A program made the position numbers and the translations under genes. Shown in pieces: positions 37,636-49,600 of a stretch of 64,000 bases of DNA. This DNA is from Prauserella marina (GTDB taxonomy: Bacteria; Actinomycetota; Actinomycetes; Mycobacteriales; Pseudonocardiaceae). The notes under the pieces were generated by a model. The model saw only the letters and a list, made by a program, of their open reading frames with translations. It was not told where the DNA came from and ran no database searches. The stretch covers positions 1,352,501-1,416,500 of the forward strand of contig NZ_CP016353.1 in the NCBI RefSeq assembly GCF_002240355.1. The letters are read 5' to 3'. Position 1 is the first letter of the stretch. Every line of letters starts with the position of its first letter.

Positions 37636-39480
37636 TTACTTGTTCGGGTCGCGGACCGCGCCGGTGTCGGCTGAGGTCGCCATCCTGGCGTAGGCCCGCA
37701 ACGCGGAGGTGATGGGCCGTTCGCGCTCGGCGGGCTGCCAGGGCCGCTCGCTCGCCTCCATCTTGGCGCGCCGTTCGGCGAGCACCGCGTCGTCGACGAG
37801 CAGTTCCAGCTTTCGCTCGTGCACGTCGATCCGGACCTGGTCGCCGTTGTGCACGAGACCGATCACGCCGCCCGCCGCGGCCTCGGGGGAGATGTGGCCG
37901 ACCGAGATGCCCGACGAGCCGCCGGAGAACCGGCCGTCGGTGATCAGCGCGCACACCTTGCCGAGCCCTGCGCCCTTCAGGAACGCGGTGGGGTGCAGCA
38001 TTTCCTGCATCCCAGGGCCGCCCGCGGGGCCCTCGTAGCGCACGACGAGCACCTCACCCGCCTGTAGCTGCTTGCCGAGGATCGCCGAGACGGCTTCCTC
38101 CTGGCTTTCCACGACGCGTGCGGGGCCCTCGAAGCGCCACAGTTCCTCGTCGATCCCCGCGGACTTGATGACGGCCCCGTTCTCGGCGAGGTTGCCGCGC
38201 AGCACGGCCAGCCCGCCGTCGACGGTGTAGGCGTGCGCGACATCGTGGATGCAGCCGCCCTCCGCGTCGGTGTCCAGCGAGGACCATCTGTTGGATGTGG
38301 AGAACGCCTCGGTGGTCCGCACACCGCCGGGAGCGGCGTGGAACAGTTCGACCGCTTCCTCGGAGGGCGAACCGCCCCGGATGTCCCAAGTGGACAGCCA
38401 TTCGGCGAGGCTCGGCGAGTGCACGGAGTGGACCCCGGTGTTGAGCAGTCCCCCTCGGTTCAGCTCGCCGAGAATCGCGGGGATGCCACCGGCCCTGTGC
38501 ACGTCCTCCATGTGGTAGTCCGAGTTCGGCGCGACCTTCGAAAGGCACGGCACCTTGCGGCCGATCGCGTCGATGTCGGCGATGGTGAAGTCGATCTCGC
38601 CTTCCCGCGCGGCGGCGAGGATGTGCAGCACGGTGTTGGTCGAGCCGCCCATGGCCATGTCGAGCGCCATCGCGTTCTCGAACGCCGCGCGGTTGGCGAT
38701 CGTGCGGGGAAGCGCGGTCTCGTCGTCGTTGCCGTACCAGCGTTTCGCCAGTTCGACGACCGTGGTTCCCGCCTTGCTGAACAGGTCCTTCCTCGCCGCG
38801 TGTGTCGCGAGGGTCGATCCGTTGCCCGGCAGTGAAAGGCCGAGTGCCTCGGTGAGGCAGTTCATGGAGTTCGCGGTGAACATCCCGGAGCACGAGCCGC
38901 ACGTCGGGCAGGCCGAGCGTTCCACGATGGACAGTCCGTCGTCGTCGACGGCGGGGCTCGCCGACGCCGAGATCGCGGTGATCAGGTCGGTCGGTGCCTG
39001 CGCGACGCCGTCCACGACGACGGCCTTGCCTGCCTCCATCGGCCCGCCCGACACGAACACGGTCGGGATGTTGAGCCGCATGGCCGCGTTGAGCATTCCC
39101 GGCGTGATCTTGTCGCAGTTCGAGATGCACACGAGCGCGTCGGCCTGGTGCGCGTTGACCATGTATTCCACGGCGTCGGCGATGATCTCGCGTGACGGCA
39201 GCGAGTACAGCATGCCGCTGTGGCCCATGGCGATGCCGTCGTCGACGGCGATGGTGTGGAACTCGCGAGCGACACCGCCGGCCTCGCGAACCGACTCGGC
39301 CACGATGTCGCCGAGGTCCTTGAGGTGTACGTGCCCTGGGACGAACTGGGTGTAGGAGTTGGCGATCGCGACGATCGGCTTGCCGAAATCACTGTCGGTC
39401 ATACCGGTCGCGCGCCACAGGGAGCGGGCGCCCGCGGCGTTGCGGCCGTGGGTCGTGGTACGGGAACGCAGGTGAGGCAT
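37636..39480 (-). CDS. ilvD: Dihydroxy-acid dehydratase
   Basis: 614 residues. IlvD makes the 2-oxo acid precursors of valine and isoleucine. Fe-S cysteines are present in [12 protein letters not shown] near residue 120 and [18 protein letters not shown] near 190. Other signatures are [12 protein letters not shown] near the start, [17 protein letters not shown], and the late [17 protein letters not shown]. The ATG at 39480 is confirmed by the family's usual MPxLRSRTTT start. It is transcribed opposite to ilvBNC, as ilvD often is in actinobacteria. Confidence 0.98.
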   Translation of the reverse strand: MPHLRSRTTTHGRNAAGARSLWRATGMTDSDFGKPIVAIANSYTQFVPGHVHLKDLGDIVAESVREAGGVAREFHTIAVDDGIAMGHSGMLYSLPSREIIADAVEYMVNAHQADALVCISNCDKITPGMLNAAMRLNIPTVFVSGGPMEAGKAVVVDGVAQAPTDLITAISASASPAVDDDGLSIVERSACPTCGSCSGMFTANSMNCLTEALGLSLPGNGSTLATHAARKDLFSKAGTTVVELAKRWYGNDDETALPRTIANRAAFENAMALDMAMGGSTNTVLHILAAAREGEIDFTIADIDAIGRKVPCLSKVAPNSDYHMEDVHRAGGIPAILGELNRGGLLNTGVHSVHSPSLAEWLSTWDIRGGSPSEEAVELFHAAPGGVRTTEAFSTSNRWSSLDTDAEGGCIHDVAHAYTVDGGLAVLRGNLAENGAVIKSAGIDEELWRFEGPARVVESQEEAVSAILGKQLQAGEVLVVRYEGPAGGPGMQEMLHPTAFLKGAGLGKVCALITDGRFSGGSSGISVGHISPEAAAGGVIGLVHNGDQVRIDVHERKLELLVDDAVLAERRAKMEASERPWQPAERERPITSALRAYARMATSADTGAVRDPNK

Positions 39481-39533
39481 GGCAGCCAGGTTACGCCCGG
39501 GTGTTCACCGTTCCCGCGCCGCGTCGGTGCGAA

Positions 39534-40136
39534 TCAGCGGGAGTCGCCGGAATCGTCGCCGCCTTGCCGGGCGTCCGGCTCCGGTTCGGGCCGCTCGCCG
39601 GAGTTCTTCTCGGTTTCCGGTTCGGCGAGCACACCGGAGGGATCGGAGACGAGCCCGTCGCTGACCAGCGACAGCACAGGCAGGTGCCGGGTCCGCACGG
39701 TCGGCAACGTGACCTTGGTGCCGTCGGTGAGCACGGCCTGAACGCGCGACTTGCGGGTGATGGCCAGTGCCTTGAGCGAGGTCCACGGCAGTTCGCGGGT
39801 GCTGAACACGGTACGGACGGTGAGCCCCGCCGACGTCGCGGTCGTGCGGATGCGGATGATCCACACGGTCAGCGCGACGGGGAACAGGTACAGCGCCTGT
39901 AGTCCCGGTGCCGCGAAAGCGGCGGGCGTGATGCAGAACAACAGGATGACAATGGTGAGCAATGAGGTGGCCGGAATGCGGAAAATTGCCTTCCTGCCTT
40001 CGTTCACGCTGCCGCCTTTCCGGTCCTGCCCGGCCGGTTCGTCGGCGTCGGCGGGCGCTGACGCCGCCGTCGGCGAAGGGTTGGGAGAGGCTTCCGGGGC
40101 TACCGTCTTCTGCTCGGCCACCCTTTGATGGTGCAC
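39534..40136 (-). CDS. PH domain membrane protein, Cfp6-like
   Basis: About 200 residues. The core from residue ~55 holds two hydrophobic segments (TSLLTIVILLFCITPAAFA, LYLFPVALTVWIIRIRT) and a small PH-type domain (TSAGLTVRTVFSTRELPWTSLKAL, then VTLPTVRTRHLPVLS), as in mycobacterial Cfp6. Cfp6 also lies divergent from ilvB. The N-terminal 50 residues are Pro/Ala-rich. GTG at 40136 has AAGGGA six bases upstream and is preferred. GTG 40007, also with a good ribosome site (AAAGGCGG), would give a Cfp6-sized protein. The tail is Glu/Pro-rich. Confidence 0.8.
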   Translation of the reverse strand: MHHQRVAEQKTVAPEASPNPSPTAASAPADADEPAGQDRKGGSVNEGRKAIFRIPATSLLTIVILLFCITPAAFAAPGLQALYLFPVALTVWIIRIRTTATSAGLTVRTVFSTRELPWTSLKALAITRKSRVQAVLTDGTKVTLPTVRTRHLPVLSLVSDGLVSDPSGVLAEPETEKNSGERPEPEPDARQGGDDSGDSR

Positions 40137-40213
40137 CGTTGTCCCTTGCCTCCGACATCGGGGGGCTTCCGACAATCGGAGTGTCCAGTATTCGGAATCA
40201 CCATCTCGCAGAG

Positions 40214-40243
40214 TTGACACTCCCGATAAGCAGCGATTACCGT
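40214..40243 (+). promoter_or_regulatory. Predicted ilvBNC promoter
   Basis: TTGACA at 40214-40219 and TACCGT at 40238-40243 are 18 bases apart. Transcription would start near 40250-40251, which is the first base of the leader peptide GTG. Confidence 0.7.
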
Positions 40244-40250
40244 CAGCGGC

Positions 40251-40298
40251 GTGAACTCGCAGATTGCTATCGTACTTCCCAAGCGCGTCGACGCTTAG
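40251..40298 (+). CDS. ilvBNC leader peptide (attenuator peptide)
   Basis: A 15-residue reading frame, MNSQIAIVLPKRVDA, begins with GTG at 40251 and ends with TAG. Ile, Ala, Ile, Val, Leu and a later Val are clustered, as expected for a peptide that senses branched-chain aminoacyl-tRNA. The promoter places the transcript start at or one base before the GTG, so the peptide is probably translated without a leader. The control hairpins begin within its last codons, and ilvB starts 150 bp further on. Confidence 0.85.
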   Translation: MNSQIAIVLPKRVDA

Positions 40299-40361
40299 GG
40301 ATACAGTCTCTGCATCGACGCGCGACCCTCGTGCGACCCTCGTGGTCGGCGGGGGTTTTTT
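40283..40361 (+). terminator. Transcription attenuator of the ilvBNC operon
   Basis: A 9-bp perfect hairpin joins 40283-40291 (GCGCGTCGA, inside the leader peptide) to 40315-40323. An 11-bp direct repeat GCGACCCTCGT occurs at 40322-40332 and 40333-40343. The terminator stem ACCCTCG (40336-40342) pairs with CGGGGGT (40350-40356, one wobble) and runs into six T's. Ribosome stalling at the Ile-Val-Leu codons would free alternative pairings, as in classical attenuation. Confidence 0.82.
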
Positions 40362-40448
40362 AGTGCGCGGAGTGAGTAGCCCGGCACAACAGCACAAAGT
40401 CCACCACGTCAGCACAGGCCAGAACACCGAGACCCACGAGGCAAACCG

Positions 40449-42304
40449 ATGACAAGCGCCACCTCGCGATCGGAAACGAACGCTGGGCCGACACCACCGG
40501 CATCGCCCAGCCAACAAGGAGCAAGGCCGAAACCGGCACCGCCAGCTGGCGCGCCGGTACGGCTCACCGGCGCGCAGTCGCTGGTGCGCTCGCTCGAAGC
40601 GGTCGGCGTCGAAGTGGTATTCGGCATTCCGGGCGGCACGATTCTGCCGGCGTACGACCCGCTGCTCGACTCGACGAAGGTCAGGCACGTCCTGGTCCGC
40701 CACGAGCAGGGTGCCGGGCATGCCGCGACGGGGTACGCGCAGGCGACCGGCAAGGTGGGCGTGTGCATGGCCACCTCGGGGCCCGGCGCGACCAACCTGG
40801 TCACGCCGCTCGCCGACGCCAACATGGACTCCGTTCCGCTCGTCGCCATCACGGGGCAGCAGACAAGGGCCCTCATCGGTACCGACGCGTTTCAGGAAGC
40901 CGACATCTGCGGCATCACGATGCCGATCACCAAGCACAACTTCCTGGTGACCGATCCCGCCGACATCCCGAGGGTCATCGCCGAGGCTTTCCACCTCGCG
41001 AGCACGGGCCGCCCCGGCCCGGTGCTGGTCGACATCCCCAAGGACGTCCTGCAAGAGGCGACGGCGTTCAACTGGCCGCCTGAGATGCACCTGCCCGGTT
41101 ACCGGCCGACGATGCGCCCGCACGGCAAGCAGGTGCGGGAAGCGGCGCGGCTGATCGCCTCGTCGCGGAGGCCGGTGCTGTATGTCGGTGGCGGGGTGCT
41201 CAAGGCGCGGGCTTCGGAGCAGTTGCGGCGGCTGGCCGAGCTGACCGGTATCCCGGTGGTGACCACGTTGATGGCCCGTGGTGCCTTCCCCGATTCGCAT
41301 CCGCAGCACCTGGGGATGCCGGGGATGCACGGTTCGGTCGCGGCCGTGGCGGCGATGCAGCGGGCGGACCTGCTGATCGCGCTGGGCGCCAGGTTCGACG
41401 ACAGGGTGACCGGCAGGCTGGATTCGTTCGCGCCGGACGCCACGGTGGTGCATGCCGACATCGATCCGGCAGAGATCTCCAAGAACCGCAAGGCCGACGT
41501 GCCCATCGTCGGCGACTGCGCGGAGATCATCACCGAGCTGATCGAGGCGGTGCGGGCGGAGAACGAGGAGTCGGGCCCCCCGGAACTGGACGCGTGGTGG
41601 ACGCAGGTCGGGGCGTGGCGCGAGACGTTCCCCGCCGGGTACGAGTGGCCAGCTGACGGGACGTTGTCGCCGCAGTACGTGATCGAGCGGATCGGCGCGC
41701 TCGCCGGTCCCGAGGCGATTTACACGGCGGGGGTCGGCCAGCACCAGATGTGGGCCGCCCAGTTCGTGAAGTACGAGAACCCGCGTACGTGGATCAACTC
41801 GGGCGGGCTCGGCACGATGGGCTTCGCGGTGCCCGCGGCCATGGGCGCGCAGTTCGGGGAGCCGGGCAAGCAGGTGTGGGCCATCGACGGGGACGGCTGT
41901 TTCCAGATGACCAACCAGGAACTGGCCACGTGCGCCATCGAGGGCGCGCCGATCAAGGTCGCCGTGATCAACAACGGCAACCTCGGCATGGTCAGGCAGT
42001 GGCAGAACCTCTTCTACGCCGAGCGCTACTCCAACACCGATCTCGGGACGCACAAGCACCGCATCCCCGACTTCACGCTGCTGGCGGAGTCGCTGGGCTG
42101 CGCGGGTCTGCGGTGTGAGACCAAGGACGAGGTCGACGAGGTCATCCGCAGGGCGATGGACATCAACGACCGCCCCGTCGTCATCGATTTCGTCGTCGGC
42201 AAGGATGCACAGGTGTGGCCGATGATCGGCCCAGGTACAGGCAACGACGAGATCATGGCCGCGCGTGGCATCCGGCCACTGTTCGATGACGACGAGGTGT
42301 CCCG

Positions 42305-42308
<4 letters not shown>
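40449..42308 (+). CDS. ilvB: Acetolactate synthase large subunit
   Basis: 619 residues. It uses ThDP, FAD and Mg to condense pyruvate with pyruvate or 2-oxobutyrate, the first shared step to Val, Leu and Ile. The ThDP glutamate is in [15 protein letters not shown] near residue 85. The FAD/substrate region has [11 protein letters not shown], and the ThDP-Mg motif is [15 protein letters not shown] through INNGNLGMV near 480-515. A disordered Pro/Ala N-terminus of about 35 residues precedes the core. It lies behind the attenuator, and its stop overlaps the ilvN start (ATGA). Confidence 0.98.
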
Positions 42309-43886
<1,578 letters not shown>

Positions 43887-43901
43887 CGCGAAGCATTTTC
43901 A

Positions 43902-43961
43902 CGGCCCCCGGGGCCGCTTTTCCCGCCCTCCCGGCGGGGAAGGCGGCTTTGGGGGCCTTTT
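43902..43961 (+). terminator. Terminator of ilvBNC
   Basis: GGCCCCC at 43903-43909 can pair with GGGGGCC at 43951-43957, which is followed by TTTT. Within this lie a second stem CCCGCC/GGCGGG (43922-43938) and a local palindrome CGGCCCC-C-GGGGCCG at 43902-43916. The structure starts 16 bp after the ilvC stop. Confidence 0.8.
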
Positions 43962-43986
43962 CGGTTGTGGCATACGGTGGCGGTCC

Positions 43987-44373
43987 ATGAGGGAGCTTTC
44001 TTCAGTCGTCGAGAACGACCTCGGCGACTCCACCGTCGCGGCGGAGTTCGCCGCACTCGACGCCGACCTGGATTTGGTCGCCGCCGACGGCATCGATGCC
44101 ATTGATGCCATTGACGCTATTGGCTCCGTCGACGACAAGGTCGATCTCAGAGCCGAGCTGGACTTCGGCGAAGCGGAGTGGCACACCGTCCCCTCCTCGG
44201 AGGACCGGGTGCTCGAACTGTCGTTCGTTCCGCACACCGACGGTGTCACCTATGTAGCGATGCGTCAGGCAAGCAGCCAGGAAAGCCCTGTCCTGGTTTT
44301 CACTCCGTCCGAATGGGACGCATTCCTCGCTGGAGCGAGAGAAGGGCAGTTCGACAGGGAGAACGCCGGATAG
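43987..44373 (+). CDS. DUF397-like small protein with internal IDA repeats
   Basis: 128 residues. The C-terminal half (EAEWHTVPSSEDRVLELSF, YVAMRQASSQESPVLVFTPSEWDAFLAG, then EGQFD) matches DUF397 proteins, which in actinomycetes usually sit beside an XRE regulator; no such partner is seen here. The N-terminal half is acidic and contains a short tandem repeat, DGIDAIDAIDAIG, encoded by 9-bp units at 44092-44127. A TACGGT hexamer lies eight bases before the ATG and no ribosome site is seen, so a leaderless mRNA is likely. Confidence 0.7.
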   Translation: MRELSSVVENDLGDSTVAAEFAALDADLDLVAADGIDAIDAIDAIGSVDDKVDLRAELDFGEAEWHTVPSSEDRVLELSFVPHTDGVTYVAMRQASSQESPVLVFTPSEWDAFLAGAREGQFDRENAG

Positions 44374-44939
44374 TCACGGCCTTCCCGGCGGCGTCACGGG
44401 TCCGGTGCGAGGCGTGACGCCTCGGGGCAGGGAAGTCCTTGCGCGTCCCCGCCGATTCATTGCCCGCGCGGTGAAAACTCCGGCGTTGACACCGTTGTCC
44501 CCTGCTGCTCTGGCACGACAGCGCGCCCGTGTCCCTCCGTGTTGGCCATCGGCTGAGGTCCGCGAATCCGCCCGGTTGATTCGCTTCCGCCGAAATGTGC
44601 CGTCCCGTCGGCGACGGCTCTCATTCTCTGGGAATGTCTCGGTGAATAGGGGGCCGTCGAGCCGGTGCGGTGACCAGGATGGCGTTCGAGTAGCCGGAAC
44701 GTGGGTCCGTGCTGGTCGGCGCGAGTGCGGGTCTCGTGGCTCCTGGCGCGGATCCCGCTGTCCCGGCGCGGATTCCGGCGTTCTCGGCCGTTGATTCGTG
44801 TGGCCTGCATTGCGGTCGTGTTCCAGCTGGGCGTTAGACTGCGAGGCGCCCAGGGCTCTACCGGGCACCTCAGGGCACAGCGTCGTGACCCGTCGAGCGC
44901 GTCTGCGAAACCGATCCCAACGCTTACGAAAGGCGCATC
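44374..44939. other. Intergenic region upstream of serA without a convincing gene
   Basis: These 566 bp contain frames that lack family resemblance and codon bias. A TTGCGG hexamer at 44810-44815 and TAGACT at 44835-44840 (19 bases apart) are a candidate serA promoter, giving a leader of about 90 bases. Nothing else was recognised. Confidence 0.45.
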
Positions 44940-46538
44940 GTGACCATTGCCAGCCAGCCCGTCGTGCTCATCGCCGAGAAGCTCGCACCTTCCGCGGTGA
45001 GTGTGTTCGGGGACGAGGTCGAGGTCCGGCACGTGGACGGAACCGACCGTCCCGCACTGCTGGACGCGGTGAAGAACGCGGACGCGCTGCTCGTTCGGTC
45101 CGCGACCAAGGTCGACGCCGAGGTGCTCGGAGCCAGCGGCAGGCTCAAGGTCGTCGCGAGGGCGGGTGTCGGCCTCGACAACGTCGAGGTTCCCGCGGCG
45201 ACGGAGCGGGGCGTGCTGGTCGTCAACGCGCCGACCTCCAACATCGTGTCCGCCGCCGAGCACGCCGTCGCGTTGTTGCTCTCCGTCGCGAGGCGAGTGC
45301 CCGCCGCGGATCAGAGCCTGCGTGCCGGTGAGTGGAAGCGCAGCGCCTACACCGGTGTCGAACTCAACGGCAAGACGGTCGGCCTCGTCGGCTTCGGCAA
45401 GATCGGCCAGCTCGTCGCGCAGCGGCTCGCCGCCTTCGAGACCAAGATCATCGCCTACGACCCCTACACCTCGCCGGCGCGCGCGGCGCAGCTCGGTGTC
45501 GAGCTGGTGTCGCTCGACGAGCTGCTTGAGCGGGCCGACGCGATCTCCATCCACCTGCCGAAGACGCCGGAGACCAAGGGGCTCATCGACGCGGCGGCGC
45601 TGGCCAAGACCAAGAAGGGCGTCATCATCGTCAACGCGGCCAGGGGCGGCCTCCTCGACGAGGACGCGCTGGCGAACGCGGTGCGCGAAGGACAGGTCGG
45701 CGGTGCGGGTGTCGACGTGTTCGCGAGCGAGCCGACGACGGAGAGCCCGCTGTTCGGCCTGCCGAACGTGGTCGTGACCCCGCACCTGGGTGCCTCGACC
45801 GCCGAGGCGCAGGACAGGGCGGGAACCGATGTCGCGAAGTCGGTCCTGCTCGCGCTGCGGGGCGATTTCGTGCCGGACGCGGTCAACGTCGCCGGCGGCG
45901 GCACCGTTGGCGACGAGGTGCGCCCCTACCTTCCGCTCGCTCACAAGCTGGGAACCGTGCTGTCGGCGTTCAGCACGCAGGCTCCGTCGTCGGTCGCCGT
46001 CGTGGCCAGCGGTGAGCTTTCCGGTGAGGACGTGAGCGTGTTGCAGCTCGCGGCCCTTCGTGGCGTGTTCTCCAGCGTCGTCGAGAACCAGGTCACCTTC
46101 GTCAACGCGCCGAGGCTCGCCGAGGAGCTGGGTGTGCAGGTGCAGGTGACGACCGAGCCGGAAAGCCCCAACTACCGCAGCCAGCTCACGGTGCGCGCGG
46201 TGTACGCGGACGGAACGGTCAACTCCGTTTCGGGTGCCGTGTCCGGCAAGGAAGAGATCCAGAAGCTGATCGAGGTCAACGGCAGGCACTTCGACATCAG
46301 GGCCGAGGGCAACATGCTGCTGCTCGAATACCCTGACCGGCCAGGCATCATGGGCAGGGTCGGCACGTTGCTCGGCGAGGCGGGCATCAACATCGAGGCC
46401 GCGCAGATCAGCCAGACCACCGATCGTTCCGACGCGGTGATGCTGCTGCGCGTCGACAGGGCCGTCGACAACCAGCTCCTTGAGCCGATCGGCGCAACCG
46501 TCGGCGCGCGGAAGATCCGCGCCATCACATTCGCATAA
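44940..46538 (+). CDS. serA: D-3-phosphoglycerate dehydrogenase
   Basis: 532 residues, the long form with an added ASB domain and a C-terminal ACT domain, as in Mycobacterium tuberculosis SerA1. It is the first enzyme of serine synthesis. The Rossmann motif is VGLVGFGKIGQLVAQRL near residue 150. Catalytic Arg, Glu and His occur in VNAARGGLLDEDAL, DVFASEPTTESPLF and TPHLGASTAEAQD. The ACT domain starts near residue 455 (MLLLEYPDRPGIMGRVG) and likely binds serine. The GTG start follows TTACGAAAGGCGC. Confidence 0.97.
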   Translation: MTIASQPVVLIAEKLAPSAVSVFGDEVEVRHVDGTDRPALLDAVKNADALLVRSATKVDAEVLGASGRLKVVARAGVGLDNVEVPAATERGVLVVNAPTSNIVSAAEHAVALLLSVARRVPAADQSLRAGEWKRSAYTGVELNGKTVGLVGFGKIGQLVAQRLAAFETKIIAYDPYTSPARAAQLGVELVSLDELLERADAISIHLPKTPETKGLIDAAALAKTKKGVIIVNAARGGLLDEDALANAVREGQVGGAGVDVFASEPTTESPLFGLPNVVVTPHLGASTAEAQDRAGTDVAKSVLLALRGDFVPDAVNVAGGGTVGDEVRPYLPLAHKLGTVLSAFSTQAPSSVAVVASGELSGEDVSVLQLAALRGVFSSVVENQVTFVNAPRLAEELGVQVQVTTEPESPNYRSQLTVRAVYADGTVNSVSGAVSGKEEIQKLIEVNGRHFDIRAEGNMLLLEYPDRPGIMGRVGTLLGEAGINIEAAQISQTTDRSDAVMLLRVDRAVDNQLLEPIGATVGARKIRAITFA

Positions 46539-46615
46539 CGAGACTCCCTTCGGCTGCACTCGCTGCGGTTAGGTGATCACCGACCGAGGTTGTTCCTTGA
46601 CGCCGCAGCGAGGGC

Positions 46616-49600
46616 ATGTCGATGAATCGATGGGTGGCGCGGTCGGTTGCCGCGGCAATGACCGTTGTACTGGCCGGATCCGTCACCGGGGTCGCCTCGG
46701 CTCAGGATGAGCCACCACCCGCGCGGGGGCTCGACCCCGCTTCGGTCGATCCCGCCAAGGTGGCTGGAAAGCTCTCGCCACGGCTGGCCGGGGCCGAAGG
46801 CAGCACGACGGCGTTCGTGCAACTGGATCGCACGCCGGCCGTCGACGCGTTCAACGAAGTCCGCCCACAGGGGCTGGAGGTCGCGCGGGAAGCGGCCGTC
46901 GAGGCGAGGCAGGTCGTCGAGGACACTGTGGACAGTGTCGTCGGGGTTCTGCGCACGCTCGACTCGAACACGACGGTTCTCGCGCGCACCACCAACGCCG
47001 TCGCGGGTGCGATCGTGACGGCGGACGCGGCCGCTCTCGCCGGTATCGCGGAGCGCGACGACGTGCTGTCCGTGCGCCCGGTCGTGCCGAAGACGAGGAC
47101 GAACACGAGCGCGGTTCAGCTCACCGACACCCTCACCGCGTGGCAGCAGACCGGACGGTTCGGCGACGGTGTGCGCATCGGCATCATCGACGACGGCATC
47201 GACTACACGCATGCCGACTTCGGTGGTCCCGGTACGAAGGAGGCCTACGAGTCCATCGACCCGACGGTCGTCGAGGCGTCCTATTTCCCGACGGCCAAGG
47301 TGGTCGGCGGAACCGACCTCGTCGGTGACGAGTACGACGGTTCCGGCAGCCCCGCGCCGGACCCCAACCCGCTCGCGTGCGGCAACCACGGGACCCACGT
47401 CGCCGGAACGGCGGGCGGCTTCGGTGTCGAGGCCGACGGCAGCACGTTCACCGGTGACTACGCCTCGCTGACGCCGGAGCGGGTCGACGAGATGCGCATC
47501 GGTCCTGGTACGGCACCGAAGGCGCAGTTGTACGCCATCAAGGTCTTCGGCTGCACCGGTTCGACCAACGTCACGGCACAGGCGATGGACTGGGCGCTGG
47601 ATCCGGACGGCGACGGTGATTTCTCCGATCGCCTCGACCTCGTCAACCTTTCGCTCGGCAGTGACTACGGCGCACCCGACGACCCCGATTCACTGTTCGT
47701 GCGCAAGCTCGCGGCCAACAACGTGCTTCCCGTGTTCTCCGGCGGCAACGGCGGCGACCTCTACGACATCGGCGGCTCGCCGGGCAACACCCCCGAGGCG
47801 CTGACCGTGGCCAGCACGAGGGACGCCTCGATCCTGCGCGACGCCGTCGACGTCACCGCGCCTCCCGGTACGACGGGCCGTTACGGCGGCCAGTACAGCC
47901 AGGACTACGCGGGCTACGACGAACTCGATCTCACGAGGGCGGTGGTCGCGCTTTCGGCAGGCAACGCCGACGGCTGCGAGCCGTACTCGGCCGAGGACGC
48001 CGCTGCCGTCGCGGACAAGTTCGTGTGGCTGGAATGGGACGACGACGACGCCACCCGGGCGTGCGGTTCGTTCGCGAGGGCGCAGAACGCGCAGGACGCG
48101 GGGGCGGCCGGTGCGCTGTTCTCGTCCACTGTGGAGCATTTCGCGGCCGGTCTCGCCGGTAACGAGGGCATCCCGGTGTTCCAGTTCACCGGGTCGGCGA
48201 CCGAGGCGGTGCGGTCCTCGCTGGAAGCGGGAACGCTTGAGGTGCGCATGTCCGGCGCCGCGAGGGCTAGCCTGCACACCGAGGATCAATCCATAGTGGA
48301 CACACCGAGTGTCTTCACGTCGCGAGGTGTTCGCGGGCCTTCGGTGAAGCCGGATGTCGCCGCGCCAGGCGACACCATCGCCTCGGCTTTCGCGGGCAGC
48401 GGCAACGACCGCACGGTGTTGTCAGGAACGTCGATGGCGGCACCGCACACCTCCGGCGTCGCCGCGCTGATCAGGCAGGCACACCCGGACTGGACGGTCG
48501 AGGAGGTCAAGGCCGCCGTCGTCAACACGGCAGGCCACGACGTGAGCGACGACAGCGGAACCTTCGCGCCGCAACGGGTCGGCGCGGGAAGGCTCGACGC
48601 CAAGGCGGCGCTCGACAACAGCGTGCTTGCCTACGTGAAGGACGACCCGGGCTCGGTGAGCGTGACGTTCGGGACGATCGAGGCAGCCAAGCGCACCTCG
48701 GTCACCAAGACCGTGAAGGTGGTCAACAAGGGCACGAACGTCGTGGACCTCGGCGTCGGCTACGAGGGCGTGACCCAGCAGCCTGGTGTGCGCTACGAGG
48801 TCTCGAAGAGCTCGGTGCGATTGAGCCCGCGCGGAGTGGCGACGGTCGGCGTCACCGTGCACGTGGACCCCTCGGCGCTGCGCAAGACCATCGACCCGAC
48901 GATGGAGACGGAGCAGGCCGGTCTGGCGAGGCAGTTCCTCGCCGACGCCTCGGGCCGGATCGTGTTCACCCCGCGCAGCGGCACCGCGGTGCCGCTGCGG
49001 GTTCCGGTCTACACGGCGGCGAAGCCGGTCGCCGACATCTTCGTTCCGAAGCAGGTGAACTTCCCCCGCAAGGCGAGCCAGAGCGTGCTCAACCTCGGCG
49101 GAAGGGGTGTGGACCAGGGTGAGGACAGCGAGGCGTACCAGTCGCTGATCAGTCTCTTCCAGCTTCAGGCGACCTCGCCGAGGCTGCCGGATTGCGCCGA
49201 TGGCGGGAGCGAGGAGTGCGCGGTCAACGGCACGGCCAGGGGCGGCGATCTCCGGTACGTCGGGGCCACCTCGACGGCGCCGCTGGCGGCCGAGCAGGGC
49301 AACCCCGACGACGCTCTGCTCGCCTTCGGGCTCGTCACCTGGGACGACTGGGCCAACATCGGCAGCAACACGGTGCCCTACATCGACATCGACACCACCG
49401 GCGACGGACGGCCGGACTTCGAGTTGTACGTGACGAAGGCCGTGTCGAGCGACGTGCTGCTGGTCAACACCGTTTCCCTCAACGAACCGGAATTCCCCTC
49501 CGTGGACATCCAGGCGGTGAACGGACAGCTCGGTGACGTCGACACGAATGTCTTCGACACCAACGTCATCGCGTTGCCGGTGAGACTTTCCGCGCTTGGC

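Noticed and set aside
40137-42059. Minus-strand frame that would fuse the PH protein to sequence antisense to ilvB
   Set aside because: The upstream part is a shadow of ilvB; a GTG with a good ribosome site lies at 40136.
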